47,195 nt of DNA from Alcaligenaceae bacterium (lineage in GTDB: Bacteria > Pseudomonadota > Gammaproteobacteria > Burkholderiales > Burkholderiaceae_B). Position 1 is the stretch's first letter. Each line of letters starts with the position of its first letter. The DNA lies in contig CANCOC010000018.1 in the NCBI GenBank assembly GCA_947379755.1, positions 1 to 47,195 on the forward strand. The letters run 5' to 3'. The notes under the pieces were generated by a model. It did no database searches and was not told where the DNA came from. It was given only the letters and a program-made list of their open reading frames with translations. Of this stretch, positions 25,361 through 33,021 are shown in pieces. The translations under genes were made by a program, and so were the position numbers.

Positions 25361-26230
25361 CTAGTCAAATCGCCATGTAATCCCTGACTGAAATCGGCTG
25401 GTGTAGGCCGTATCTCCAGTCAGGAGGGCACCAAAATTTGGTGTGTTTCTCTGGTACGCAATGCCAATATCGATATCTTTGCTGGGTGAATAAATCAGCG
25501 CCAGCATCGCGTATGTCGTCAATGATTGTTCTGACTCGTTTGGGTTGGTGTTGATCCCTACATCCATAGCAAATTTGACCGCTGGTGCAATCACCCAGAC
25601 AGGTGCAACAGAAAAAGCATACAGGTTTGTCCGGTTAGGGTCCTGGGTAAAACCTACTGCGTAGTTTGAATTGTAGGGCGCACGCATATAGGACATGTTG
25701 ATATGCAACTCTGCCTGCTCCCAATAACGCGATGCGATACCTGTTAAACCAGCGTTGAGCTGGGCATTGCCGACCCCATAGATTTGCTGATCCTGGCTGG
25801 CAGGCAGAATGACCAGTGGTTTGATTGCAAAATTCCAGCCGGTTTCGCCATCACCATCAAAGCGCCATTTCATTGCAAGGGTATAGTTTGAAAAAGATGA
25901 AAAACTACCTGCGGGTGATGCGTAGTAGGTTGGGCTGAAATTGATTTCTAGATTGTCGCTGAGACCGCGGCTGTAAATAAACGGGAATCCGCGCGCCGTG
26001 CCGATGCCCCGGTAGTCTTCGCCTGAGCTATCTGCGCCCTCTGCGCCTGGGTTGGGATCATATTGGCTGATAATAAAAAAATATTGTTCCACCTGGTTCT
26101 TGCCCTTGCCGACCGTACCGGCATCATCTGTGTTCAGGGGGGAGTACGCCCATGTTGGCAGAGCAGTCGCGAGCAACAGGATGAGAATAAAGTGGATTTT
26201 TACCAAATAGTTAATCAGGCTTTTTTTCAT
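25361..26230 (-). CDS. Outer-membrane beta-barrel protein of the phenol MetA-like (PF13557) type
   Basis: 289-residue exported protein. An N-terminal basic segment and a hydrophobic stretch (IHFILILLLATALPTWA) form a signal peptide with cleavage before YSPLNTDD. The rest is a series of alternating, aromatic-rich beta strands ending in GITWRFD, as in the 'MetA-pathway of phenol degradation' outer-membrane family. The substrate is unknown; the family name is historical. It converges with the lysine-rich protein gene (15-bp gap). A Pho-box-like pair lies upstream on its strand, so it could be a phosphate-regulated porin-like protein. Confidence 0.7.
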   Translation of the reverse strand: MKKSLINYLVKIHFILILLLATALPTWAYSPLNTDDAGTVGKGKNQVEQYFFIISQYDPNPGAEGADSSGEDYRGIGTARGFPFIYSRGLSDNLEINFSPTYYASPAGSFSSFSNYTLAMKWRFDGDGETGWNFAIKPLVILPASQDQQIYGVGNAQLNAGLTGIASRYWEQAELHINMSYMRAPYNSNYAVGFTQDPNRTNLYAFSVAPVWVIAPAVKFAMDVGINTNPNESEQSLTTYAMLALIYSPSKDIDIGIAYQRNTPNFGALLTGDTAYTSRFQSGITWRFD

Positions 26231-26301
26231 TTTTTGCGAGTGCAGCTAGCATCCGTGCGATGAGCGACTTGAGCGCGATACTTTTACGATAGCAGCGGTA
26301 C

Positions 26302-26319
26302 ATGACGTGTCAGTGACGC
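26302..26319 (-). promoter_or_regulatory. Possible Pho box upstream of the outer-membrane protein gene
   Basis: On the minus strand GCGTCAC (26319-26313) and ACGTCAT (26308-26302) are 11 bp apart; each matches the PhoB half-site at 5/7. TATCGT at 26291-26286, ten bases after the second unit, could be a -10. The gene starts about 60 bp further on at 26230. Confidence 0.4.
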
Positions 26320-26346
26320 GCTCATTAAGATCTTTTGCATCAGCAG

Positions 26347-26365
26347 ATGTCATTTTTTTTGTCAT
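26347..26365 (+). promoter_or_regulatory. Possible Pho box upstream of the small ORF at 26428
   Basis: ATGTCAT (26347) and TTGTCAT (26359) are both 6/7 matches to the PhoB half-site but are spaced 12 bp, one more than usual. GATAAT at 26374, eight bases after the second unit, is a good -10. Promoter function looks likely; PhoB control is uncertain because of the spacing. Confidence 0.4.
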
Positions 26366-26427
26366 AATTGCCTGATAATATTGCGATGCAGCATGCATCA
26401 AATGTCAATTAAACAAATGAGGTGAAT

Positions 26428-26700
26428 ATGGATATCGCAAAACGCTGGTCTAATTATTGTGATCAGGAAGTGAGTTATGCGACAGAGGACGACTGGAATA
26501 ATTTCGTCCTGAGCATTTATTCAGAATGGTGTCTGCGAACTGTTCAAACTGAGTCGCATCGTGCCAGCAGTGGACACACTCAGCCCGAGGGTAGTGTGGA
26601 TCAAAAATCCAGTTTTGATACATTTATCGAAACGGCCCAGGAATATCAAGAACTCTGTGCGATCGATTCTGTCAGATGCGGGTCTTTGCGCGCCAGTTGA
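26428..26700 (+). CDS. Small acidic protein, unknown function
   Basis: I do not recognise this 90-residue protein. The ATG at 26428 has a GAGG site five bases upstream (a GTG at 26422 is also possible), and a promoter-like region precedes it. The N-terminal half is rich in Trp, Tyr and acidic residues (KRWSNYCDQEVSYATEDDWNN); the second half is polar and probably less ordered. It has no signal peptide or membrane helix and three or four cysteines without a metal motif. Its 3' end overlaps the convergent GT28 gene by 55 bp. The good ribosome site is the best reason to believe it is real. Confidence 0.55.
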   Translation: MDIAKRWSNYCDQEVSYATEDDWNNFVLSIYSEWCLRTVQTESHRASSGHTQPEGSVDQKSSFDTFIETAQEYQELCAIDSVRCGSLRAS

Positions 26701-27806
26701 TTCGCCAGAATTTCAACCACTTCAAAAACAGCACTATTTTTAATTTTGGCTACCGACTCGCGATATTGATTCAGGTCAGCAACAAGGCGCAAGACACTGT
26801 TGCGAATGCTGCGCAGTGAGGGAATGACTATTCCAACGCCTTGTTCGCGAATCCATACTGTATTGAATCGTTCTTGAGGCATGGTCCAGGAATTTTCGAC
26901 CGTGATGACCGGGAGCCCCATCTGCAAGGCTTCACTGATGCTGGCTGGTCCTGGTTTGCCGATAAAAAAATCTCCCAGACTCATATAACGTTCAATATTT
27001 AACGAAAATCCAATTGCGACCTGCCTTGCTTGTGTCTTGATCGAATTTAGTTGACTGGTCAGTTTTGCATTGTGTCCACAAAGATGGATCAACTGAAAAT
27101 CTTTTAATGCTTTGGCAATACGTAACATGTCGGAAGACCCATGCCCACCGAACATCACGATGCCCGTCGGTCGCTCGGGGTCCAGTCCGAGGTTATTGAG
27201 CTCCTCAACTCGATTGACATCCAGTGTCCGATGAAAGCTGGGTTTCAGAATCATTCCCGATGTTTGTGAGATCTGATCGTTTTTATATCCTGCCTCCCGC
27301 GCCTGATCGGCGGCACGTCCGGTGCCGCATACGATCTGCTGATCCAGTCCTGATTCAATCCAGAAATGTGGTGGATAATCTGCCATATCCGTCAGGACCG
27401 TTACAAATGGAACCGTTGGCATTTTGTTTTTAACTGACTGGTACAAGACTTTGTTGAAGTTCGGCACCAGTGAGACAACAAGATCTGAAGAGTGTTCAAG
27501 CCAGTGTTGTTCGAGTTTGCGCAGCATGGTTGCGTGCCCCAGCCTGATCATCGCCTGGAGCACTTTAAGTTCGGTTGACAGACCCAGGGTCCAACCACGT
27601 TTGAGTCGATGGTTGTACAGGTCTTCGGGTGCCATGCCAGTGATTTTCTGAAAAACCCCATCTGAATCCAGTACTTCAAACAGATTCACCAGGCGAACAT
27701 TCCATGGGCGTTGTTCAGCAAGAATGATTGCCTGTAGGGCGAGTGCGGCCGAACGGTGTCCGCCACCAGCATTGAAATAAATCAAATCGATTGTTTTCTT
27801 CATCAT
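26646..27806 (-). CDS. GT28 glycosyltransferase, MGDG synthase/UgtP-like
   Basis: 386-residue glycosyltransferase with the monogalactosyldiacylglycerol-synthase N-terminal domain (YFNAGGGHRSAALALQ, the GGGH motif) and a GT28 C-terminal UDP-sugar site (FIGKPGPASISEALQMGLPV, then MPQERFN). Relatives add galactose or glucose to diacylglycerol. In rhizobia and plants such enzymes are induced by phosphate starvation. A clean Pho-box-like pair stands directly upstream, so this is a third probable glycolipid synthase of the locus. Start at ATG 27806, or 27803 two bases in the same frame later. It is a single-gene unit and runs convergently into the small ORF. Confidence 0.8.
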   Translation of the reverse strand: MMKKTIDLIYFNAGGGHRSAALALQAIILAEQRPWNVRLVNLFEVLDSDGVFQKITGMAPEDLYNHRLKRGWTLGLSTELKVLQAMIRLGHATMLRKLEQHWLEHSSDLVVSLVPNFNKVLYQSVKNKMPTVPFVTVLTDMADYPPHFWIESGLDQQIVCGTGRAADQAREAGYKNDQISQTSGMILKPSFHRTLDVNRVEELNNLGLDPERPTGIVMFGGHGSSDMLRIAKALKDFQLIHLCGHNAKLTSQLNSIKTQARQVAIGFSLNIERYMSLGDFFIGKPGPASISEALQMGLPVITVENSWTMPQERFNTVWIREQGVGIVIPSLRSIRNSVLRLVADLNQYRESVAKIKNSAVFEVVEILANQLARKDPHLTESIAQSS

Positions 27807-27827
27807 TCGCTATGATCCATAGTGAAT

Positions 27828-27845
27828 GTGACAATGAAGTGACTT
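27828..27845 (-). promoter_or_regulatory. Pho box upstream of the GT28 gene
   Basis: On the minus strand AAGTCAC (27845-27839) and TTGTCAC (27834-27828) are exactly 11 bp apart, matching the PhoB half-site at 5/7 and 6/7. The start codon is only 22 bp away, so the -10 (TATGGA or GATCAT) leaves a very short leader. Confidence 0.55.
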
Positions 27846-27863
27846 GCAGAATGTTTGAAGCAT

Positions 27864-27890
27864 AAAAAATGGGAAGCCTGAGCCTCCCAT
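27864..27890 (-). terminator. Intrinsic terminator after the MBL-fold hydrolase gene
   Basis: On the minus strand a stem with arms ATGGGA / TCCCAT plus two inner G-C pairs and a TCAG loop is followed directly by six T. It ends transcription coming from the 27954-28814 gene. Confidence 0.75.
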
Positions 27891-27899
27891 TTACTGCCT

Positions 27900-27948
27900 C
27901 ACTGATATCGTTGAGCGCTGAACGATTCAGCGTTGAACGATATCAGTG
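27900..27948. repeat. Long nested inverted repeat
   Basis: A perfect 13-bp outer stem (CACTGATATCGTT at 27900 and its complement ending at 27948) encloses a second 7-bp stem (CGCTGAA / TTCAGCG) with a 3-base loop and symmetric 3-base internal loop. It begins five bases after the stop of the MBL-fold gene and stands in front of the terminator. It has no T run of its own. Confidence 0.8.
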
Positions 27949-27953
27949 GCCAA

Positions 27954-28814
27954 TCAAAACGATACGGTCTGACCCTCCGTCATGGGGATCACCTTGATGG
28001 TGCTGCCTTTCATGGCAGCCTGGAATTCAGCAAGTGTGCCTGGGGTCAGCGGATTGGAGTTGTAATGCATGGGAATGACCATCTTTGGTTTGATCCAGGT
28101 TTTCAGGGCAAACGCAGCATCCTCGGGCGCCATTGTGAAGTTGCCGCCAATCGGAATCAATACAAGATCAGGTTTGTAATGTTCAGCGATGAATTTCATG
28201 TCTCCGAACAAGCCTGTATCACCCATGTGCCAGATTTTGAAGCCGTTTTCGAGCTCAATGATGTAGCCCATTGCTTCGCCTGCAGCATGCGGCTCAGGTT
28301 TGTTGGTGGTGGCATTGGGCAGAACCAGTAGCGATGAGTGCTCGGCCTGGACGGCTGTCACTTTGATGCCGGGCAGAGGTTTGACGGCGCCTGTCTTGTT
28401 AAAGCGATGACCCAGTTCAGCCGGCAATGCACCTAGCAGAATCAGGGGTGTGACCATATCGGCAGGGCCATACAGCTTCGTATTGTTGATCTTGGCAAGT
28501 TCAGCCGCATCCCCCAGATGATCGACGTGAGCATGGGTGACGAGCAGCAGATCAATCTTGCCGACGGCAGACAAATCAGCCTTGTAATTGGCAGGAGCTT
28601 TGGGACCGCCCTTGATCCAGGGATCAATCACGATCAACTTGCCACCCGGTGTTGTGATCCGAAAACCTGCCTGACCCAGCCACTGAAAATCTGCTTTGGC
28701 TTGAGTTGCACTGGCTGCAGGGGGTGCTGCTGGTGCCTGTGCCTGTGCGCCGCTACCCAGCAATGCACAAGCGGCGAAGATGACTGCAGAATTCAATTTG
28801 AGGATGTTTTTCAT
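27954..28814 (-). CDS. Exported metallo-beta-lactamase-fold hydrolase (UlaG/UPF0173-like)
   Basis: 286-residue metal-dependent hydrolase. The N-terminus (KLNSAVIFAACALLGSGAQA) is a signal peptide with likely cleavage after AQA, followed by an Ala/Pro linker, so it acts in the periplasm. The metal site THAHVDHLGD (HxHxDH), the later HMGDTGLFGD and the C-terminal IPMHYNS histidine are all present. This resembles UPF0173/UlaG-type hydrolases such as YtkL-like proteins; most are cytoplasmic, so the signal peptide is notable. Substrate unknown. Single gene, with hairpin and terminator downstream. Confidence 0.8.
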   Translation of the reverse strand: MKNILKLNSAVIFAACALLGSGAQAQAPAAPPAASATQAKADFQWLGQAGFRITTPGGKLIVIDPWIKGGPKAPANYKADLSAVGKIDLLLVTHAHVDHLGDAAELAKINNTKLYGPADMVTPLILLGALPAELGHRFNKTGAVKPLPGIKVTAVQAEHSSLLVLPNATTNKPEPHAAGEAMGYIIELENGFKIWHMGDTGLFGDMKFIAEHYKPDLVLIPIGGNFTMAPEDAAFALKTWIKPKMVIPMHYNSNPLTPGTLAEFQAAMKGSTIKVIPMTEGQTVSF

Positions 28815-28994
28815 GGGAGCCTGTTGCTGATTATTCTGGGGAGAGGTCTGATGGGTGTTTGTTTAACCACTTTTGTCATGGTTTCATCGTATAGATGGTT
28901 GAGATAAGTGGCGATGGGTAGAAACCCTATGGTGGGAATTTTATTTTCTATCACTTCAGACTGAATCATGACCGCGCGCAAACTTGCGTTGAAT

Positions 28995-29024
28995 AAAAAA
29001 AGGAGATCTTAAGATCTCCTTTTT
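28995..29024 (-). terminator. Terminator of the second branched-chain ABC operon
   Basis: A perfect 20-bp palindrome (AGGAGATCTT and its complement, 29001-29020) is flanked by seven A on one side and a T run on the other. On the minus strand it forms a hairpin followed by T residues, 18 bp after the livM stop. It could work in both directions. Confidence 0.85.
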
Positions 29025-29041
29025 AGTGTGACGGTCAACCG

Positions 29042-30049
29042 TTAATGAGCCGACCCAGGTGCTGCAGAGGGTTCAACCCCTTTGCGACGATCCATCCATG
29101 CGTTGAACTCACCGATGAGCCCGCGTCGGAATGCCATGACGCAGATGACAAAGATCAGACCAATCACAATCGTGACAGATTCGCCTAGCCGGTTAAACCA
29201 GTCCACCCCTGTCCATTTGGCCAGTGCGCTTCCCATGTCGCCGACTTTGTTTTCAAGCATCACGACAATAAATGCACCCAGGACCGGGCCGACCAGCGTA
29301 CCCATGCCACCGATCAGTGTCATCAGTACGACCAGCCCTGACATTTGCCAGACCGCATCAGACAGTGTGGCCGAGACAAATACCAGCATTTTGGTCGAGC
29401 CTGCCAGGCCAGCCAGCATGGCTGAGAGTACAAAGGCCAGCAACTTATAGCGTTCGACGTCATAACCGAGCGAGATCGCGCGAGGCTCGTTCTCACGAAT
29501 GGCTTTGAGGACCTGCCCGAATGGCGAGTGCACAGTGCGCCAGATCACAAAAAAGCCAAACACAAAGATCGCAACGACAACGTAGTACAGATTGAAGTCG
29601 TTCTTGAGGTCAAGCAAGCCAAAGAGCGTGCCGCGTGGCACGCCTTGCAGGCCGTCTTCGCCACCGGTAAATTTGGCCTGGAGGAAGAAAAAGAACACCA
29701 TTTGCGCCAGCGCCATGGTGATCATGGCAAAGTAGATGCCGCTGCGACGAATCGCAAGCATGCCCATTGCCAGACCGAGCAGGCCTGCCATCGCCACGCC
29801 ATACAGGATGCCGAGTTCAGGTGAAAATCCCCATACTTTCATGGCATGGCCTGAGGCGTAGGCTGCAGTCCCCAAAAATGCGGCATGGCCAAAAGAAAGC
29901 AGGCCGGTAAAACCAAGCAGCAAGTTAAAGGCGCAGGCAAAAAGTGCGTAGCACATGATTTTCATGGCAAAGACTGGATAGACTCCAATCATTGGAACTG
30001 CCAGTAGAAACACAACAAATGCGATATAGCCGAATGTTTGACGATTCAT
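29042..30049 (-). CDS. livM: Branched-chain-type ABC transporter permease, LivM
   Basis: 335-residue inner-membrane permease. LLGFTGLLSFGHAAFLGTAAYASGH and ALKAIRENEPRAISLGYDVERYK are LivM signatures, the latter being the cytoplasmic coupling loop. It is the last gene of the operon livG-livF-binding protein-livH-livM. Its ATG overlaps the end of livH by 4 bp. A strong terminator follows. Substrate is probably a branched-chain amino acid, amide or similar small molecule. Confidence 0.92.
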   Translation of the reverse strand: MNRQTFGYIAFVVFLLAVPMIGVYPVFAMKIMCYALFACAFNLLLGFTGLLSFGHAAFLGTAAYASGHAMKVWGFSPELGILYGVAMAGLLGLAMGMLAIRRSGIYFAMITMALAQMVFFFFLQAKFTGGEDGLQGVPRGTLFGLLDLKNDFNLYYVVVAIFVFGFFVIWRTVHSPFGQVLKAIRENEPRAISLGYDVERYKLLAFVLSAMLAGLAGSTKMLVFVSATLSDAVWQMSGLVVLMTLIGGMGTLVGPVLGAFIVVMLENKVGDMGSALAKWTGVDWFNRLGESVTIVIGLIFVICVMAFRRGLIGEFNAWMDRRKGVEPSAAPGSAH

Positions 30050-30933
30050 TTTTCTTTCCCGAAAAGCCCGGCGGGACGCAGGAACAAGACGATAGCCATA
30101 ATGATAAATACCACCGTACTCGAGGCCTCAGGCCAGAATACTTTGGTCAGACCTTCGATGATGCCCAGTCCCAGGCCTGTCACGATGGAGCCCAGGATGG
30201 AGCCCATGCCACCGATCACCACAACTGCGAACACTACGATAATCAGGTTTGAACCCATCAGTGGCGAAATCTGCAGGACAGGCGCAGCCAGCACACCTGC
30301 AAAACCCGCCAGCGCCACACCGAAGCCATAGGTCAGGGTCACCATCAGTGGGACGTTGACACCAAAGGCCTCCACCAGACGGGGGTTTTCAGTGCCGGCG
30401 CGCAGCAGCGCACCCAGGCGGGTGCGCTCAATGACGAACCAGGTACCGAAACACACGACGAGGGACGCAACTACGACCCAGGCGCGATAATTTGGCAGCA
30501 CCATGAATCCAAGGTTAGTCGCTCCTCTGAGTGCGTCTGGCGTCGAGTAGGGCAAACCTGACACACCATAGAAACTGCGCAACAGACCTTCGAGCATCAG
30601 GGTGATACCAAAGGTCAGCAGCAAGCCATACAGATGATCAAGCTTGTAAAGATGTTTAAGCAACAGCTTTTCGATCAGAATGCCGAACAAGCCAACCAGA
30701 ACAGGCGCAAGCGCAAGCATCACCCAGTAGTTCAGGCCGAAGTAGGACATGCCCATCCATGCCAGGAAGGCACCAAGCATGTACAGGGCACCATGGGCAA
30801 AATTGATGACATTGAGCAGGCCAAAAATAACGGCGAGACCAAGCGAAAGAATAGCGTAGAACGATCCATTGACCAGTCCAAGAAGGAGCTGACCTAGAAA
30901 GGCCTGGATCGGAATCCCGAAAATTGTAGTCAT
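30046..30933 (-). CDS. livH: Branched-chain-type ABC transporter permease, LivH
   Basis: 295-residue inner-membrane permease of the usual LivH length. The opening LGLVNGSFYAILSLGLAVIFG followed by NFAHGALYMLGAF is typical. It lies 77 bp after the binding-protein gene; that gap contains a hairpin likely to reduce read-through or protect the upstream message. It overlaps livM by 4 bp. Confidence 0.92.
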   Translation of the reverse strand: MTTIFGIPIQAFLGQLLLGLVNGSFYAILSLGLAVIFGLLNVINFAHGALYMLGAFLAWMGMSYFGLNYWVMLALAPVLVGLFGILIEKLLLKHLYKLDHLYGLLLTFGITLMLEGLLRSFYGVSGLPYSTPDALRGATNLGFMVLPNYRAWVVVASLVVCFGTWFVIERTRLGALLRAGTENPRLVEAFGVNVPLMVTLTYGFGVALAGFAGVLAAPVLQISPLMGSNLIIVVFAVVVIGGMGSILGSIVTGLGLGIIEGLTKVFWPEASSTVVFIIMAIVLFLRPAGLFGKEK

Positions 30934-30972
30934 CGTTTTACAGTCAAACAGATTCTGGTGGCATCAGAGAAA

Positions 30973-30996
30973 GTTCCCCGCCGACCGGCAGGGAAC
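30973..30996 (-). terminator. Intercistronic hairpin between the binding protein and livH
   Basis: GTTCCC and GGGAAC arms with an inner CGCC/GGCA-type pairing form a compact G+C-rich hairpin 14 bp after the binding-protein stop. No long T run follows. It is more likely a partial terminator or mRNA stabiliser that keeps the binding protein in excess than a full stop. Confidence 0.5.
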
Positions 30997-31010
30997 CCAT
31001 AGACTCAGAC

Positions 31011-32222
31011 TTATTTTTTCACGAATTTGCAGGTGGTTTCTGCGAGGGTTGTGAAGACTTCTTCGCCGGGCAACTTGGCCAGGACTTTGTAGTAATCCCA
31101 GGGGGCTTTTGATTCTGCTGGTGTTTTGACTTGCATCAGGAACATGTCGTGGACCATGCGACCATCTTCACGCACATAACCACCTTGTGCAAAGAAGTCG
31201 TTGATCTTATTGGATTTCATCCACTTCATGACTGTGTCGGTATCGTCAGAACCTGTCGCCTTGACTGCATTCAGATAAAACGTCACTGAGGAGTAATCAG
31301 CTGCCTGAAGCATCGAAGGTTTGCGTTTTGCTTTTTCTTCGAACTTCTTGGACCAGGCGCGCGTCGCATCAGACTGATCCCAATACCAGCCATCTGTCAG
31401 GTACATGCCTTGTGTCGCTTTCAAACCCAGAGCATGAATATCGTTGATGAAAATCAGCAAACCAGCCATTTTCATCGTGGCGGTGACGCCGAATTCATTG
31501 GCTGCCTTGATCGAGTTGATTGTGTCGCCACCCGCATTGGCCAGACCCAGGATCTGTGCGCCTGAACCTTGTGCCTGCAACATGAATGAAGAGAAGTCTG
31601 CGGTGCTCAACGGTGCGCGAACCTGGCCCTTCACTACGCCACCAGCTGACTTCACGACGGCTGCGGTGTCACGCTCAAGTGCCTGACCAAACGCGTAATC
31701 AGCAGTCAGAAAGAACCAGCTCTTGCCGCCGTCTTTTACAACGGCTGAACCCGTGCCGCGTGCCAGGGCAACGGTGTCATAGGCATAGTGAATCGTGTAT
31801 GGCGTGCATTGTGCGGTCGTGAGGTCAGATGCACCAGGACCGATCGCGATGAATGGCTTTTTCTTTTCGGCGGCAACACCGGCCAGGGCCAGGGCAACAC
31901 CTGAGTTTGTACCACCGACTAGCATGTCGATTTTTTGCTGGTCAAACCATTCGCGTGCGCGTGCTGTGGCGATGTCGGCCTTGTTCTGATGGTCCATGAC
32001 CAGGAGTTCAATTTTCTTGCCGTTAACCGTGCCGCCAAAATCAGCAATTGCCATACGGATGGCATCAGCACCGGCCGGGCCGTCGATGTCAGAGTAGACG
32101 CCTGACAAGTCAGTAATAAAGCCAATGCGTACGACGTCATCAGAAATTTCTGCCTGAGCCGACTGACCTGCAAAGCCAAGGCCTGCCATCATCAGTGCTG
32201 CGGTAAGAGTACGTAATTTCAT
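31011..32222 (-). CDS. Periplasmic binding protein of a branched-chain-type ABC transporter
   Basis: 403-residue solute-binding protein. I start it at ATG 32222, which has GGAG 7 bp upstream and begins a clean signal peptide (MKLRTLTAALMMAGLGFAGQ, cleavage after SAQA). The mature protein (VRIGFITDLSGVYSDIDGP) is in the Peripla_BP_6 family and looks like the large Burkholderiales group of such proteins, whose ligands range from amino acids to aromatic acids. Lies between the ATPase genes and the permease genes on one transcript. Confidence 0.9.
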   Translation of the reverse strand: MKLRTLTAALMMAGLGFAGQSAQAEISDDVVRIGFITDLSGVYSDIDGPAGADAIRMAIADFGGTVNGKKIELLVMDHQNKADIATARAREWFDQQKIDMLVGGTNSGVALALAGVAAEKKKPFIAIGPGASDLTTAQCTPYTIHYAYDTVALARGTGSAVVKDGGKSWFFLTADYAFGQALERDTAAVVKSAGGVVKGQVRAPLSTADFSSFMLQAQGSGAQILGLANAGGDTINSIKAANEFGVTATMKMAGLLIFINDIHALGLKATQGMYLTDGWYWDQSDATRAWSKKFEEKAKRKPSMLQAADYSSVTFYLNAVKATGSDDTDTVMKWMKSNKINDFFAQGGYVREDGRMVHDMFLMQVKTPAESKAPWDYYKVLAKLPGEEVFTTLAETTCKFVKK

Positions 32223-32310
32223 TTCATTCTCCAGAGTGATTCTTTGAGTGATTCGTCTGCAACGCAAATCACTCCATTCGTAAATTCATCGAGTCATTTG
32301 GGTGCCGGGC

Positions 32311-33021
32311 TCAGACGCCCAGCAGCTCATTTAAAACCTGTTGTTTGGAGGCGAGTTCAGATGCCGGGAAATGCTCAACAATCTGTCCGTGTTCCATCAC
32401 GTAAAACCGGTCTGCCAGTGGCGCGGCAAAACGGAAGTTCTGTTCGACCATCACAATCGTATAGCCCTTGGTTTTCAGCATTTTGATCATGCGCGCGAGC
32501 GTCTGAACAATCACGGGAGCCAGGCCTTCAGAAATCTCATCAAGCAACAGCAGGTTTGCGCCAGTGCGCAAAATGCGTGCGACGGCCAGCATCTGTTGTT
32601 CGCCACCTGATAGACGGGTGCCGGGAGAATGGCGTCGCTCAAGCAGGTTTGGAAACATCTCATAGATCTCTGCTAGCGACATCCCGCCACCGGCTGCGCC
32701 GACAGGTGGAGGAAGCAGCAGGTTTTCTTCGCAGGAGAGGCTGGCAAAGATGCCGCGCTCTTCGGGGCAATAGCCAACACCCAGATGTGCAATCTTGAAC
32801 GTTTGCATATCAATGGACTCGGTGCCATGGATACGGATCGAACCGGTACGTGCACCGGTCAGGCCAAGAATGGCGCGCATCGTGGTGGTTCGGCCGGCGC
32901 CGTTACGACCGAGAATGGTGACGACTTCACCCTTGTTTACGGAAATATCAACGCCATGCAGGATGTGTGATTCGCCGTACCAGGCGTTCAGGCCGGAAAT
33001 TTCGAGTGCAGGCGTACTCAT
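32311..33021 (-). CDS. livF: Branched-chain-type ABC transporter ATPase LivF, with Arg in Walker A
   Basis: 236-residue ATPase. The Walker A motif reads GRNGAGRTT, with Arg44 where the catalytic Lys normally stands (codon CGA, so a single clear reading). Signature LSGGEQQM and Walker B LLLLDEISEGLAP are otherwise good, with Ile in place of the usual Pro. The partner LivG has an intact GPNGAGKTT. I believe the GAGRT form recurs in related LivF proteins, so this may be a lineage trait and one site of the ATPase pair may be weak. It overlaps livG by 4 bp and is 88 bp from the binding protein. Confidence 0.9.
   Translation of the reverse strand: MSTPALEISGLNAWYGESHILHGVDISVNKGEVVTILGRNGAGRTTTMRAILGLTGARTGSIRIHGTESIDMQTFKIAHLGVGYCPEERGIFASLSCEENLLLPPPVGAAGGGMSLAEIYEMFPNLLERRHSPGTRLSGGEQQMLAVARILRTGANLLLLDEISEGLAPVIVQTLARMIKMLKTKGYTIVMVEQNFRFAAPLADRFYVMEHGQIVEHFPASELASKQQVLNELLGV

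Noticed and set aside
28873..28879. TTGTCAT upstream of the MBL-fold gene as a Pho box
   Set aside because: It points away from that gene and has no partner at 11 bp.
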